From Gammaproteobacteria bacterium (GTDB taxonomy: Bacteria; Pseudomonadota; Gammaproteobacteria; SG8-11): a stretch of 51,714 nt of DNA. The notes below the pieces were generated by a model that did not search any database, was not told the origin of the DNA, and worked only from the letters and a program-made list of their open reading frames with translations. Below, piece by piece: positions 9,447-19,242 of the stretch; positions within the stretch are counted from its first letter, which is position 1; the number at the start of each line of letters is the position of its first letter. The stretch covers positions 1 through 51,714 of the forward strand of contig JAADIM010000008.1 in the NCBI GenBank assembly GCA_013151345.1, written 5' to 3'. A program made the position numbers and the translations under genes.

Positions 9447-10023
9447 AGTTATTGGTTAATTCCTGTAACCTTCGTACTTCACAAAGGTACTTAACAAAAG
9501 ATGCTTAAAATTGGAAAAATGCCACTAAATTGTTACCTGGATACTGCCTGGACAATTATCTGATAATAAATCACCTGATTAAAAACTGTTACCTAGCAAT
9601 TAGTAGCTATCTATATAATAACTCGCGACTTTTTGAGCTGTAGTTCTTTGCCAGCTATTGTCACCAACGTTTAGTCGTCGACCTCAGTCACCCGCTCTTT
9701 GGAAGCACTTTTGCTTGCACATTATTTTCATCGCCATCATTAAAAAAAGACAGACAATGAGCAAACACTGTGTATTTAGACTCAAAAATTAATGTGTGTC
9801 AAATAAATCACAAGTGTATCAAAAATCTCACAGGTTCGCAAAATTCTAACACAGCCTTTCGCGATTGCCTAGAAAACTATCGGACTTACATCACATATCT
9901 AAAGATAAATTTAGAAACAAATTCTTCTAAGTTTATATCGTCAATTATCCGCTTTTTGGCCTTAAAATAGGCTTAAAAAAACATTACTGTATAATTAATC
10001 ACCGTGCTCGTCCGCAAACGTGT
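9447..10023. other. Intergenic region, lpxC upstream / ftsZ 3' end
   Basis: About 580 bp without a supportable gene. A 66-codon frame at 9770-9970 has no recognisable motif or ribosome-binding site. A degenerate 20-bp tandem pair, starting GTGTGTCAAATAAATCA, lies at 9794-9813 and 9814-9833. I see neither a clear lpxC promoter nor a clear ftsZ terminator. Confidence 0.5.
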
Positions 10024-11166
10024 TTAGTCAGCCTGCCTCCTTAAAAATGCCGGTATATCCAAGTAGTCAATATTGGTACTTGCAGCCGTCGAAAACCGAT
10101 CTCCAGCAACTTGATTACGAATCACGGTAGGCCTCTCCAATTGCCCATAATCAACCTCGCCCACAGCATTTTTGTGTATTAATTTCATAGGCTTATCTTC
10201 TTGCTCTAAGTTTCTACCTAAGCCGGTTGCGACCACAGTGACCCTCAGCTCATCGGTAATTTCTGGATCGATGACCGTACCTACCACAACTGTTGCATTT
10301 TCAGATGCAAATTCCTTAATCGTGTTGCCAACCTCTTCAAATTCACCAATTGCCAAATCAAGACCCGCAGTGACATTGACGAGAATCCCCCTGGCACCTG
10401 TTAAATTTACATCTTCTAATAACGGGCTACCGATTGCGGACTCGGCGGCCTCTCTGGCCCGTCCATCACCTTGAGCACAACCCGTACCCATCATCGCCAT
10501 CCCCATTTCCGACATCACAGTACGCACATCCGCAAAATCGACATTTATTAAACCAGGTCGAGTGATAAGCTCCGCGATACCTTGAACAGCGCCGAGTAAA
10601 ATATCGTTAGCTGCCTTAAATGCGTCTAACAATGTGATTTGCTTGCCTAACACCGCCATCAATTTATGGTTAGGTATCGTAATGAGTGAATCGACATATT
10701 CACTCAACTCCTTTATACCGTCTTCGGCGATGGCTAATCGCTTATGCCCTTCGAATGGAAAAGGTTTGGTAATCACTGCAACCGTTAGAATACCCATTTC
10801 CTTGGCAACCTGAGCTACAATCGGCGCACCACCCGTACCGGTCCCCCCCCCCATACCCGCGGTGATAAATAGCATATCTGCCCCTTCGATCACTTCTGCA
10901 ATACGATCTCGATCTTCCAATGCAGCCTGTCTTCCCACTTCCGGGTTTGCACCTGCCCCCAATCCTTTTGTGATATTTGTACCTAATTGTAAGATCGTCC
11001 GTGCAGACGAATTTTTCAGTGCTTGCGCATCCGTGTTCGCACATATAAATTCAACACCATCGATATTTTGTGCCACCATATGCTCAAGAGCATTACCACC
11101 ACCACCACCGACACCGACGACCTTTATTACTGCGTTTTGTGTATACGCATCCATTAATTCAAACAT
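10024..11166 (-). CDS. ftsZ: Cell division GTPase FtsZ
   Basis: FtsZ is the tubulin homologue that polymerises into the Z ring. The signature GMGGGTGTG is present near residue 105, with the early VGVGGGGGNA nucleotide-binding loop and T7 loop residues further on. The C-terminal tail DYLDIPAFLRRQAD is the conserved peptide for FtsA, ZipA and ZapD. GGAGGT lies 7 bases before the ATG, a strong ribosome-binding site. The three glycine codons of the signature are all GGG after the ATG of Met, giving a run of ten G at 10843-10852. It is the last gene of the dcw operon, 109 bp after ftsA. Confidence 0.98.
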   Translation of the reverse strand: MFELMDAYTQNAVIKVVGVGGGGGNALEHMVAQNIDGVEFICANTDAQALKNSSARTILQLGTNITKGLGAGANPEVGRQAALEDRDRIAEVIEGADMLFITAGMGGGTGTGGAPIVAQVAKEMGILTVAVITKPFPFEGHKRLAIAEDGIKELSEYVDSLITIPNHKLMAVLGKQITLLDAFKAANDILLGAVQGIAELITRPGLINVDFADVRTVMSEMGMAMMGTGCAQGDGRAREAAESAIGSPLLEDVNLTGARGILVNVTAGLDLAIGEFEEVGNTIKEFASENATVVVGTVIDPEITDELRVTVVATGLGRNLEQEDKPMKLIHKNAVGEVDYGQLERPTVIRNQVAGDRFSTAASTNIDYLDIPAFLRRQAD

Positions 11167-11223
11167 GTTGTGACCTCCACATTAGGTTTTGATTTAAATT
11201 ACAATTACAAATTTACGAAACTT

Positions 11224-11268
11224 ATTAAACAACAAATGTTAAGCAACAATCGTTAAGCAAAAACAAAA
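11224..11268. repeat. 14-bp tandem units between ftsA and ftsZ
   Basis: GTTAAGCAACAATC (11238-11251) is followed by GTTAAGCAAAAACA (11252-11265), with a weaker preceding unit (TTATTAAACAACAAAT). They lie just past the ftsA stop codon in transcription order. Confidence 0.6.
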
Positions 11269-11275
11269 TTAACAG

Positions 11276-12511
11276 CTAAAAATTTCCCTGAAACCAACTC
11301 TTCATTTTCCCCAACACACCTTTAAATCCTTTATTTAACGACGTATCCATTTTCCGGTCATCTCGGTGTTGATGACCGTACAAAAGTAACCCGACACCTG
11401 TAGCATGTATTGGATTACATACAACATCTATCAAGCCGATAACATGTTGCGGATAACCCAGTCGCACCGGCACATGAAAAATTTCTTCAGCAAGCTCAAT
11501 CACACCTTCCATTTTTGAACTGCCACCCGTTAGCACGACACCGGCCGCACATATATCTTCAAATCCGCTACGGCGTAATTCTGCCTGAACCAATCCAAGT
11601 AACTCTTCATAACGAGGCTCGACAACTTCCGCCAAAGTTTGCCGTGCTAAACGTCTTGGCGGACGATCGCCTACACTGGGCACCTCTATAGTTTCATCCG
11701 GACTCGCCAGCTGTGTTAATGCGCACGCGTATTTAACTTTAATCTCTTCTGCATATTGTGTAGGTGTACGCAAAGCAACAGCGATATCGTTGGTTACCTG
11801 ATCACCAGCAATAGGTATGACCGCAGTATGCTTAATTGAACCTTCAGTAAAAACGGCGATATCAGTCGTGCCACCGCCTATATCAACCAGGCAAACGCCC
11901 AAATCCTTCTCATCGTCTGTCAGTACGGAATAACTAGAGGCTAGCTGCTCTAAAATAATATCGTCTACTTCAAGACCACAACGGCGTACACACTTTATAA
12001 TATTCTGCGCCGCGCTAACGGCACCAGTGACCAGATGTACCTTCGCCTCTAATCTAACACCTGCCATACCGACGGGCTCTCTAATGCCTTCTTGCTTATC
12101 GATAATAAATTCCTGCGGAAGAATGTGTAAAATTTTCTGATCAGCAGGAATCGCAACCGCGCGCGCTGCATCAATAACACGATCAACATCACCTTGAACA
12201 ACTTCCTTATCTCGAATCGCAACAATGCCATGAGAATTCAAACTGCGAATGTGACTACCTGCAATACCGGCATAAACGGAAGAAATTTGACACCCTGCCA
12301 TTAATTCCGCTTCTTCAACTGCTCGTTGAATCGATTGCACCGTAGACTCAATATTGACGACTACACCTTTTTTTAAGCCCTTTGATGGATTCATACCAAT
12401 ACCAATTACTTCCACTTCATCGTCCGGCGTAATTTCACAAACAATCGCTACCACTTTGGATGTACCAATGTCTAAACCAACAATCAGATTCTTGTCAGAC
12501 TTTTTGGACAT
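11276..12511 (-). CDS. ftsA: Cell division protein FtsA
   Basis: FtsA is an actin-like ATPase that ties FtsZ to the inner membrane and recruits later division proteins. Actin-family motifs are clear: VGLDIGTSKV at the N-terminus, LVDIGGGTTDIAVF near residue 210 and VVLTGGSSKMEG near 340. The C-terminus (KMKSWFQGNF) is the amphipathic membrane-targeting helix. The 411 residues match the family. AGGAGG precedes the ATG at good spacing; that site is made by the last codons of ftsQ, whose stop shares one base with the ftsA start (TAATG). Translation is probably coupled. Confidence 0.97.
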   Translation of the reverse strand: MSKKSDKNLIVGLDIGTSKVVAIVCEITPDDEVEVIGIGMNPSKGLKKGVVVNIESTVQSIQRAVEEAELMAGCQISSVYAGIAGSHIRSLNSHGIVAIRDKEVVQGDVDRVIDAARAVAIPADQKILHILPQEFIIDKQEGIREPVGMAGVRLEAKVHLVTGAVSAAQNIIKCVRRCGLEVDDIILEQLASSYSVLTDDEKDLGVCLVDIGGGTTDIAVFTEGSIKHTAVIPIAGDQVTNDIAVALRTPTQYAEEIKVKYACALTQLASPDETIEVPSVGDRPPRRLARQTLAEVVEPRYEELLGLVQAELRRSGFEDICAAGVVLTGGSSKMEGVIELAEEIFHVPVRLGYPQHVIGLIDVVCNPIHATGVGLLLYGHQHRDDRKMDTSLNKGFKGVLGKMKSWFQGNF

Positions 12512-13287
12512 TAATTATTCCTCCTCAAGGAGTCGCCATTTTGTAACATAACGTTCTGCAACAAAGGGTTCTGCAACGTAGAACTCTCCATCATAGACAA
12601 GTGCGTGGATTTCCACTTAACCGCGAACCCGTTTGTATAGCGAAGATCAACTTGTGCGATATCTTTCATATTTTTTGAAAATACCCCACTTACAACGTCA
12701 ACAAATCGATCCAATGCTTGATATACATTGATACGCCCAACCACCAGCTCAACATCATTATTCAATACAATTCGCCATGCTTGACGATCATCCATTTCCA
12801 ATACTGAAATTTTTTGGTCAATATTACTTAACTTCCGGGTCATTTCTTTGTATTGGCTCAACATAACGCTGTGCGAATCTTCAGGACCACGTAAATGAGG
12901 CAAATCACCAGGCATACTCTTTAATTCCGGATAAAATATTGCTCCCTGCGCATTCAGTAATCCGTTGTTATTCCAAATCGCAACTGCTTCCTGTTCTTTT
13001 ACAGTGATTCGTAATGTATCCGGCCATACACGTCTAACTGAGGCAGATTGAATCCACGGCATTTCTTTTACCGTACTCTCTATTTTGGCGACATCTACGT
13101 TAAAGAAACCGCCCGAAATATTATTTGTAATTATATTTTGCAAATGCTCTTGACTAACATGCTCAAATAAGCCGTCAACCCTAACTTTTTTAAACGGCAC
13201 GGAATCAGACTCGAACAGAACCGTCACACCCCAAAACACCAAACCAGTCAGGGCACCAACAATCAATAATTTGCTTGGCAATTTCAA
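12511..13287 (-). CDS. ftsQ: Cell division protein FtsQ
   Basis: FtsQ is a bitopic inner-membrane protein that bridges early and late divisome proteins through FtsB and FtsL. It shows one membrane segment (~6-24), a POTRA domain (~32-100, starting FKKVRVDGLFEHV) and a beta domain to ~240. It starts with TTG at 13287, overlapping the ddl stop (TTGA). The C-terminus is unusual: SSTLQ-NPLLQ-NVMLQ-NGDSL, a pentapeptide repeat encoded by 15-bp tandem units (12538-12582). Similar pentapeptides end MurC in the same operon. The core is intact, so the tail is probably an addition rather than damage. Confidence 0.94.
   Translation of the reverse strand: MKLPSKLLIVGALTGLVFWGVTVLFESDSVPFKKVRVDGLFEHVSQEHLQNIITNNISGGFFNVDVAKIESTVKEMPWIQSASVRRVWPDTLRITVKEQEAVAIWNNNGLLNAQGAIFYPELKSMPGDLPHLRGPEDSHSVMLSQYKEMTRKLSNIDQKISVLEMDDRQAWRIVLNNDVELVVGRINVYQALDRFVDVVSGVFSKNMKDIAQVDLRYTNGFAVKWKSTHLSMMESSTLQNPLLQNVMLQNGDSLRRNN
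12538..12582. repeat. 15-bp tandem repeat encoding the FtsQ tail
   Basis: The plus-strand units are ATTTTGTAACATAAC (12538-12552), GTTCTGCAACAAAGG (12553-12567) and GTTCTGCAACGTAGA (12568-12582). They keep the frame and encode N-x-x-L-Q-like pentapeptides on the minus strand. Confidence 0.8.
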
Positions 13288-14213
13288 AGTTTATTATCCG
13301 TGTTGTTTGTGAAAGACAATATCCTCCAAACCAACTCATCGAAATCAAGACCGGCCTCACTCGCAGCCTTCGGCACCAAACTATGGTCCGTCATTCCCGG
13401 TATTGTGTTGACTTCGATAAACCAGGGATTATTTTTTGTATCGCACATGAAATCAACTCGCCCCCAGCCACTCGCACCAATCGAATGAAATGCTGTTAAT
13501 GCAAGCTGCTTTAACTCTTCTTCTGTTTGTTGCTGCAATCCACTAGGGCAATGGTAAGATGTATCTGTTGCACTATATTTTGCTGCGTAATCGTAAAATT
13601 CTCTTGGTGTCTCCAAACGAATAAGCGGCAAAGGATCATCACCTAAAATTGTTGCGGTATACTCATCGCCGTCAATCCATTGCTCAGCAATTACCTCAGC
13701 ATCATATTTACAGGCTAACTTGTAAGCAGCACTCAAGTCCGCTGCTTGCACTACCTTAGACATCCCAACACTTGACCCCTCATGATTTGGTTTAACAATT
13801 AACGGAAGCCCCAGTTCATTACATACATCATCAAAATTTGTTGACTCATTCATAATCTTAAACAAAGGTGTTGGAATACCCTGACTAATCCATATTTGTT
13901 TGGTTCGCAACTTATCCATACTTAATGCACTTCCCAGAACATCACTACCAGTGAACGGCAACCCCAGCTTTTCAAGAACGCCCTGCATTACCCCGTCCTC
14001 TCCACCTCGACCATGTAAAACATTAAAAACACGATCAAATCCACCATCAAGCAATATTTTAATAATATTTTTGTCCACATCAATACCATGCGCATCAACC
14101 TGTTTACGCCGCAAGGCGTCCAGCACTGCCTGACCACTTTTTAATGACACTTCACGTTCAGCGGATAATCCACCCATCAATACAGCCACCTTTCCAAATT
14201 CTGCCGCGTTCAC
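13284..14213 (-). CDS. ddl: D-alanine-D-alanine ligase
   Basis: Ddl joins two D-alanines with ATP for the stem peptide of peptidoglycan. It is an ATP-grasp enzyme of typical length (309). Visible features are VAVLMGGLSAEREVSL at the N-terminus, LPLIVKPNHEGSSVGMSKV near residue 145 and the metal-binding end FIEVNTIPGMTDHSLVPKAA near 265. It starts with GTG at 14213, overlapping the murB stop (GTGA), and its TGA overlaps the ftsQ start. The position murB-ddl-ftsQ corresponds to ddlB of E. coli. Confidence 0.97.
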   Translation of the reverse strand: MNAAEFGKVAVLMGGLSAEREVSLKSGQAVLDALRRKQVDAHGIDVDKNIIKILLDGGFDRVFNVLHGRGGEDGVMQGVLEKLGLPFTGSDVLGSALSMDKLRTKQIWISQGIPTPLFKIMNESTNFDDVCNELGLPLIVKPNHEGSSVGMSKVVQAADLSAAYKLACKYDAEVIAEQWIDGDEYTATILGDDPLPLIRLETPREFYDYAAKYSATDTSYHCPSGLQQQTEEELKQLALTAFHSIGASGWGRVDFMCDTKNNPWFIEVNTIPGMTDHSLVPKAASEAGLDFDELVWRILSFTNNTDNKL

Positions 14214-15133
14214 TTTGCTGGTTCTCCGACTATATGCACTTCTTCAGTTAAATCGACGCCATGAAATTGTTTAACCGCCCGTTTTACATACTCAATCAAC
14301 GACTCGATGTCCATCGCACTGGCGTTGCCCATGTTGACAATAAAATTTGCATGCTTATCCGAAACACATGCACCTCCAATACACTTTCCTTTCAGGTCCG
14401 CACTTTCAATCAATTGCGCTGAATACTTTCCAGGAGGATTTCTAAACACAGATCCTGCCGACGCTTGTTGAGTTGGTTGTGTACTATTGCGCAACATTAA
14501 AAGTTGCTTTATTTGCTTTTTACCAACACCCTTCTCATCTTTTAACGAAAAGTCTGCTAAATTTGATTTTGGCTTTAAATAAACCGCAGCAATCCATTCT
14601 CCTTCTGGGCCGGTTACCTCACGGTACTTAACTTGATAGTCATTGGGAGATCGCATACGACGCAGACCTGTGCTATCAATTGTTTCAATCTCATCGATTA
14701 ACTGCCAGGTTTCACCTCCAAACGCACCCGCATTCATAGCAACAGCACCACCCATCGTGCCGGGAATTCCTGCTAAAAATTCTGCTTTTGCAAGGCCGTT
14801 CTGCACACAAAAACGCGCTGCTTTGGCACATGACACACCTGCCTCGGCGCGAATACGCTGGTCCTGCAAAAATACCAGGTCATTTAGCGCACCACTGGTA
14901 CAAATAACCGTTCCACGTATACCGCCGTCACGTACCAATAAATTGCTACCTAAGCCTAACCAGAAAACTGGTTCATTTTTCGTTAACTGTTGTAAAAACA
15001 AAACCAAATCATCCATGCCGGCTGGTTTATAAAAATGATCTGCCGGACCACCCACACGCCATGATGTGTGACGTGCCATTAGTTCGTTTTTTAACATTAC
15101 GCCCCTAAACGAAGATTGTCGTGCCGCCATCAT
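14210..15133 (-). CDS. murB: UDP-N-acetylenolpyruvoylglucosamine reductase MurB
   Basis: MurB reduces UDP-GlcNAc-enolpyruvate to UDP-MurNAc with NADPH, using FAD. The FAD-binding part shows [23 protein letters not shown] and the segment [19 protein letters not shown]. The proton-donor serine lies in [10 protein letters not shown], and the family end motif [15 protein letters not shown] follows. The length (307) and lack of the extra loop suggest a type II MurB. The ATG overlaps the murC stop (ATGA). Confidence 0.96.
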   Translation of the reverse strand: MMAARQSSFRGVMLKNELMARHTSWRVGGPADHFYKPAGMDDLVLFLQQLTKNEPVFWLGLGSNLLVRDGGIRGTVICTSGALNDLVFLQDQRIRAEAGVSCAKAARFCVQNGLAKAEFLAGIPGTMGGAVAMNAGAFGGETWQLIDEIETIDSTGLRRMRSPNDYQVKYREVTGPEGEWIAAVYLKPKSNLADFSLKDEKGVGKKQIKQLLMLRNSTQPTQQASAGSVFRNPPGKYSAQLIESADLKGKCIGGACVSDKHANFIVNMGNASAMDIESLIEYVKRAVKQFHGVDLTEEVHIVGEPAK

Positions 15134-16710
15134 GACTTATCTTCCTTACGACGGCTCAGTTTCGGAACCTTGTTTTTTAATGGAATGTTTTTTAATGCAT
15201 CGTTTTGAGAAGACTTGTTTTGCAAAGACGTGTTTTGTAATGAGTTGCGCAGTGTAGAATCCCCCAACAATTCCGTCGATAATACTGGGGCAATCGAACC
15301 AATATCACCTGCACCTAACACCAACACTATGTCGCCGTCTTTCATCAAGCCCTTAACCGTGTGAAGTATGTCATCAATATTTTCAACAAATACCGGATCA
15401 ATCTGCCCACGGTTACGTATCGCACGACACAAAGTACGCCCATCGGCGCCGGCAATCACATCTTCACCCGCTGAAAACACATCTAACAAAACAAGCACAT
15501 CCACTTCGGACAATACAATAGTAAAATCTTCAAATAAATCCTGTGTTCTGCTGTAACGATGCGGCTGGAAAACAGCAAGCAATCGACGATTGGGCCATCC
15601 ACTACGAACGGCTTCGATCACCGCAGAAAGTTCGCTTGGATGATGTGCATAGTCGTCAATTAGCAGAACTTCACCTTGTTCCGTCTTTATTTCTCCATAA
15701 TTTTGAATTCGCCGTCCGATCCCTTCAAATTGTTTTAGTGCCCTTAGTATTGAATCATCATCCACACCTAGTTCATGTGCCACCGCAATCGCAGCCAACG
15801 CATTTAATACATTATGTTTTCCTGGCAAATTTAACGTAATTTCTAATGGTATTTCATTATCACGGCGCATAACACTAAATGTTGTGATAGCTCCTTTCTG
15901 TTTAATATTTTTAGCCACAATATCAGCATCACCTTCTATGCCGTAAGTCACTGTGGGTCTGGATATTTCCGGTAACATTTCAAGCACTACCGGATCATCA
16001 ATGCACAAAATAGCCAATCCATAAAATGGCAGGTGATGCAAAAATTCAACAAACGTATTGCGTAGGCGAGAAAAATCACCTCCATAGGTGCGCATGTGAT
16101 CTGCATCAATATTAGTTACAATCGCAAGCATCGGTTGCAAATAAAGAAATGACGCATCACTTTCATCCGCTTCGGCAACCAGATAAGGGCTTTCGCCCAA
16201 CTTTGCATTGCCTCCGGTACTATTGAGCCGCCCACCAATAACATAAGTTGGATCCAAGCCACCTTCTGCAAGCAAGCTCGCCACTAAGCTTGTTGTTGTT
16301 GTCTTCCCATGCGTTCCAGCAACCGCAATACCATGACGAAAACGCATAATCTCGGCTAACATTTCTGCACGCGGCACAACGGGTATTCTATTTTTATGCG
16401 CCGCCACCACTTCAGAATTATCATCAGCTATTGCAGAAGATGTAACAATGACGTCGACATTGCTTATATTTACCGGATCATGACCTATTATTATTTTTGC
16501 GCCTAAACCAGTCAATCGATGTGTAATGTTATTTTCGCGCAAATCAGTGCCTGATATTTGATAACCCATATTTAATAAAACTTCAGCTATTCCTCCCATA
16601 CCTACACCGCCAACACCGATAAAATGAATTCGATTAATGCGTCGCATGGCCTGCCAATTCAAACCATTTTTGTTTAGTGTATTATCAATATCAGGCATGA
16701 CATCCATCAC
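15130..16710 (-). CDS. murC: UDP-N-acetylmuramate-L-alanine ligase MurC with a repeat tail
   Basis: MurC adds L-Ala to UDP-MurNAc. All Mur-ligase parts are present: the N-terminal [18 protein letters not shown], the ATP loop [13 protein letters not shown] near residue 115, EADESDASF near 180 and the C-terminal DDYAHHPSE. It is 526 residues, longer than usual. Extra length comes from an N-terminal ~20 residues and a ~45-residue C-terminal tail with pentapeptides [25 protein letters not shown]. The start is GTG 16710 (GTGA overlap with the murG stop); ATG at 16707 is an alternative. The enzyme core looks functional. Confidence 0.96.
   Translation of the reverse strand: MMDVMPDIDNTLNKNGLNWQAMRRINRIHFIGVGGVGMGGIAEVLLNMGYQISGTDLRENNITHRLTGLGAKIIIGHDPVNISNVDVIVTSSAIADDNSEVVAAHKNRIPVVPRAEMLAEIMRFRHGIAVAGTHGKTTTTSLVASLLAEGGLDPTYVIGGRLNSTGGNAKLGESPYLVAEADESDASFLYLQPMLAIVTNIDADHMRTYGGDFSRLRNTFVEFLHHLPFYGLAILCIDDPVVLEMLPEISRPTVTYGIEGDADIVAKNIKQKGAITTFSVMRRDNEIPLEITLNLPGKHNVLNALAAIAVAHELGVDDDSILRALKQFEGIGRRIQNYGEIKTEQGEVLLIDDYAHHPSELSAVIEAVRSGWPNRRLLAVFQPHRYSRTQDLFEDFTIVLSEVDVLVLLDVFSAGEDVIAGADGRTLCRAIRNRGQIDPVFVENIDDILHTVKGLMKDGDIVLVLGAGDIGSIAPVLSTELLGDSTLRNSLQNTSLQNKSSQNDALKNIPLKNKVPKLSRRKEDKS
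15172..15246. repeat. Five 15-bp tandem units encoding the MurC tail
   Basis: Plus-strand units begin GTTTT and run 15172-15186, 15187-15201, 15202-15216, 15217-15231 and 15232-15246 (for example GTTTTGCAAAGACGT). The 15-bp period keeps the reading frame. The units are degenerate, so the array is not very recent. Confidence 0.85.
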
Positions 16711-17858
16711 TTTGGCCCTTGTGCCACATGATCATTCGCCGAAGTGGCAGCCTTCTTACACCACATCGCTACCTCATGAGCTGCATCCGGCGTTGCCAAC
16801 TTATATGCTGCTTGCGCCATATTTAATAGTCTTTCGCGCACCTCCGTCATGTCTTCCTTCGCAAAACTACTCAACACGTCACTGAGATAACGTGGCGTCA
16901 GCTTATCTTGTTGTATAAGCAATCCTGCCCCGGCATCAGTGAGGCTCTTCGCATTTGCAGTCTGGTGGTCATCAACCGCATGTGGATAAGGAACCAAAAT
17001 TGACGCAACACCAGCCGCTTCTAGCTCTGCTACCGTCAATGCACCTGCCCTACAAATAACGATATCTGCCCATTGATACGCTTCGGACATATTCGATATA
17101 AACTGTACAATTTTTGCTTGAACATGGGCATATTTATAAAATTTTTCAGTATCTTCCTGCTTATCGCGACCTGTTTGATGAAACACGATCGGCCTGAATT
17201 TTTCTGATATCAAACCCAAAGCAGGTGGTACTGTCTCATTAAGCGCAACCGCACCCAAACTTCCACCTAACACCAATAAACGTAGAGAACCATTGCGACT
17301 GTTGTACCTTTCTTCTGGTGTATGTAAATTTCCTATATCTGTCCTAACCGGATTTCCCACGGTAATTACATTAGAACCATCATCAAATACGCCTGGAAAC
17401 GCTTGAAAAATTTGACTAGCTATTTTGGAAAGAAGGCGATTAGTCATTCCAGCAATAGCATTTTGCTCATGTATTATTAGCGGTATACGTAGGACCCAGG
17501 CAACCACACCGGCAGGCCCTGTCACAAATCCGCCCATCCCAAGTACCGCATTCGGCTTCAAACTTAGCAACACATAAAAGCTTTGAATTAATGCAAGCAA
17601 TAATTTGAACGGTGCTAATAGCAGTGTAAGTGTATTTTTTCCTCTTAATCCATTGATAGAAATATATGAAATCGGAAAACCTGCTTTTGGAACAATATTT
17701 GATTCCAAACCACGTCGCGTCCCTAGCCAGACAACTGAAACACCTGAAGAACGCAGCTCTTCAGCAACCGCTAATGCAGGAAAAACATGACCACCGGTAC
17801 CACCTGCCATAATCAATATTTTCACCTTAGAATGCTTGTCTATTTGTTTTTTACTCAT
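16707..17858 (-). CDS. murG: Lipid II synthase glycosyltransferase MurG
   Basis: MurG transfers GlcNAc to lipid I at the cytoplasmic face of the inner membrane to make lipid II. It is a GT28 enzyme. The donor/acceptor loops are seen as [16 protein letters not shown] near residue 17 and [14 protein letters not shown] near 195, with the UDP-GlcNAc site [15 protein letters not shown] near 275 and [15 protein letters not shown] after it. The 383 residues include short non-conserved ends ([11 protein letters not shown]). Its stop overlaps the murC start. A 115-bp gap with tandem repeats separates it from ftsW. Confidence 0.97.
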   Translation of the reverse strand: MSKKQIDKHSKVKILIMAGGTGGHVFPALAVAEELRSSGVSVVWLGTRRGLESNIVPKAGFPISYISINGLRGKNTLTLLLAPFKLLLALIQSFYVLLSLKPNAVLGMGGFVTGPAGVVAWVLRIPLIIHEQNAIAGMTNRLLSKIASQIFQAFPGVFDDGSNVITVGNPVRTDIGNLHTPEERYNSRNGSLRLLVLGGSLGAVALNETVPPALGLISEKFRPIVFHQTGRDKQEDTEKFYKYAHVQAKIVQFISNMSEAYQWADIVICRAGALTVAELEAAGVASILVPYPHAVDDHQTANAKSLTDAGAGLLIQQDKLTPRYLSDVLSSFAKEDMTEVRERLLNMAQAAYKLATPDAAHEVAMWCKKAATSANDHVAQGPK

Positions 17859-17934
17859 AACTATCCAATTATCCGTTCCTTAGAAAATTTTGTTGCTATA
17901 TTGTTATAGCTATATTGCATCGTCCGTTTTATAG

Positions 17935-17986
17935 CTATGTTTTATAACTATTTTTTATAACTATTTTTTATAACTATTTTTTATAG
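17935..17986. repeat. 13-bp tandem repeat spanning the ftsW stop codon
   Basis: Four plus-strand units are visible: CTATGTTTTATAA (17935-17947), CTATTTTTTATAA twice (17948-17960, 17961-17973) and CTATTTTTTATAG (17974-17986). Read on the minus strand each unit carries the TAG that stops ftsW at 17974-17976. Weaker copies continue to about 17895. Confidence 0.88.
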
Positions 17987-19242
17987 TTACGTCGTTTATT
18001 TCTTTTATTAGAACGAAATGCATTTTTGCCAGACGATTCTCCTTCATTATGCACTTCATAAAAAATGCGCATTACAATCGCCAAAGATATACACACCATA
18101 ACCATGCTACTACCACCATAACTCATCAATGGTAATGTCAATCCTTTGGTTGGTAATACACCCATATTCACACCTAAGTTAATAATTACCTGTAAGCTAA
18201 GCCACAGACCAATACCGTATGCAAGATATGCTGCAAAGCAGTTTCCAATTTTCTCTGCTTGGGAAGCAACATATAAAATCCTCCATACAACGATAGAAAA
18301 CAAACCGATAACTATAAACGATCCCGCCAAACCTAATTCTTCTGCAATCACAGCAAAAACAAAATCAGTATGAGCTTCCGGTAAATAAAACAATTTTTGG
18401 ACACTGGCACCCAAGCCTACGCCAAACCATTCACCCCGACCAAACGCAATCAATGCTTGGGTGAGCTGAAATCCACTATTAAAAGGGTCATCCCAGGGAT
18501 TTAAAAATGTAGTCAAACGTTGCATACGATACGGTGCGGAAAATGCCATCCCGACCAGCGCTGCGATAACCACGGCAACAAATACCGTAAAATGTAACAG
18601 CCTTACTCCGGCAAGAAACAACATACCAAAAACGGTTGCAGATAAAACAACTACCGCGCCAAAATCAGGCTCAGCGAACAGCAAGAGACTTGTAATTGTC
18701 AGCAATACAATCGGTATTAGGAATCCTTTTAGGGTTTCGCGTATTTCTTCTCCTCGTCGCACTAAATAGCCAGAAAGATAAATAATAAAAAATAATTTTG
18801 TGAACTCAGAGGGCTGTAAATTTACAAAACCTAAACTGATCCAACGTGCGCTACCATTAACTTGTAAGCCTATTCCGGGAACAACAACCAAAATAAGTAA
18901 CGTGATCGCGCCTATTAACAAGAACGGCCCCGATTTTTGCCAAAATGACAAGCGCACCTGCAATACGCAAAAGGCTAACAACAGACCAACACCAACGTAG
19001 GCAATTTGCCGTGTAAGAAAATATAAAGGCTGGTGCATTACTTTATCAGAAATACCAATTGATGCAGAACCGGTCATTACAACCCCAATACACAACAGAC
19101 ATACGACGGATCCGACAAACCAGTAATCTAATATTAACGATTGCGTTTTATTATTTTGGGAAGAGCTTCTTTGAGAAGTGCTTCGCGACCCAGGTTGCTT
19201 ACGCTGCCAAAAACCATCAAATATCTTTGCGTAATTAATCAT
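17974..19242 (-). CDS. ftsW: Septal peptidoglycan glycosyltransferase FtsW
   Basis: FtsW is the SEDS-family lipid II polymerase that works with FtsI at the septum. It has about ten membrane segments between residues ~40 and ~400. Family motifs include ARWISLGFVNLQPSEFTKL, NPWDDPFNSGFQL and LPLMSYGGSSMVM. A ~38-residue polar N-terminus (RKQPGSRSTSQRSSSQNNK) and a basic C-terminus (RSNKRNKRRNYKK) are cytoplasmic. The ATG overlaps the murD stop by 8 bases. The terminal codons, including TAG, are repeated downstream in 13-bp units. Confidence 0.97.
   Translation of the reverse strand: MINYAKIFDGFWQRKQPGSRSTSQRSSSQNNKTQSLILDYWFVGSVVCLLCIGVVMTGSASIGISDKVMHQPLYFLTRQIAYVGVGLLLAFCVLQVRLSFWQKSGPFLLIGAITLLILVVVPGIGLQVNGSARWISLGFVNLQPSEFTKLFFIIYLSGYLVRRGEEIRETLKGFLIPIVLLTITSLLLFAEPDFGAVVVLSATVFGMLFLAGVRLLHFTVFVAVVIAALVGMAFSAPYRMQRLTTFLNPWDDPFNSGFQLTQALIAFGRGEWFGVGLGASVQKLFYLPEAHTDFVFAVIAEELGLAGSFIVIGLFSIVVWRILYVASQAEKIGNCFAAYLAYGIGLWLSLQVIINLGVNMGVLPTKGLTLPLMSYGGSSMVMVCISLAIVMRIFYEVHNEGESSGKNAFRSNKRNKRRNYKK

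Noticed and set aside
9770-9970. 66-codon open frame between lpxC and ftsZ
   Set aside because: No ribosome-binding site, no recognisable motif, and the composition looks like AT-rich non-coding DNA.
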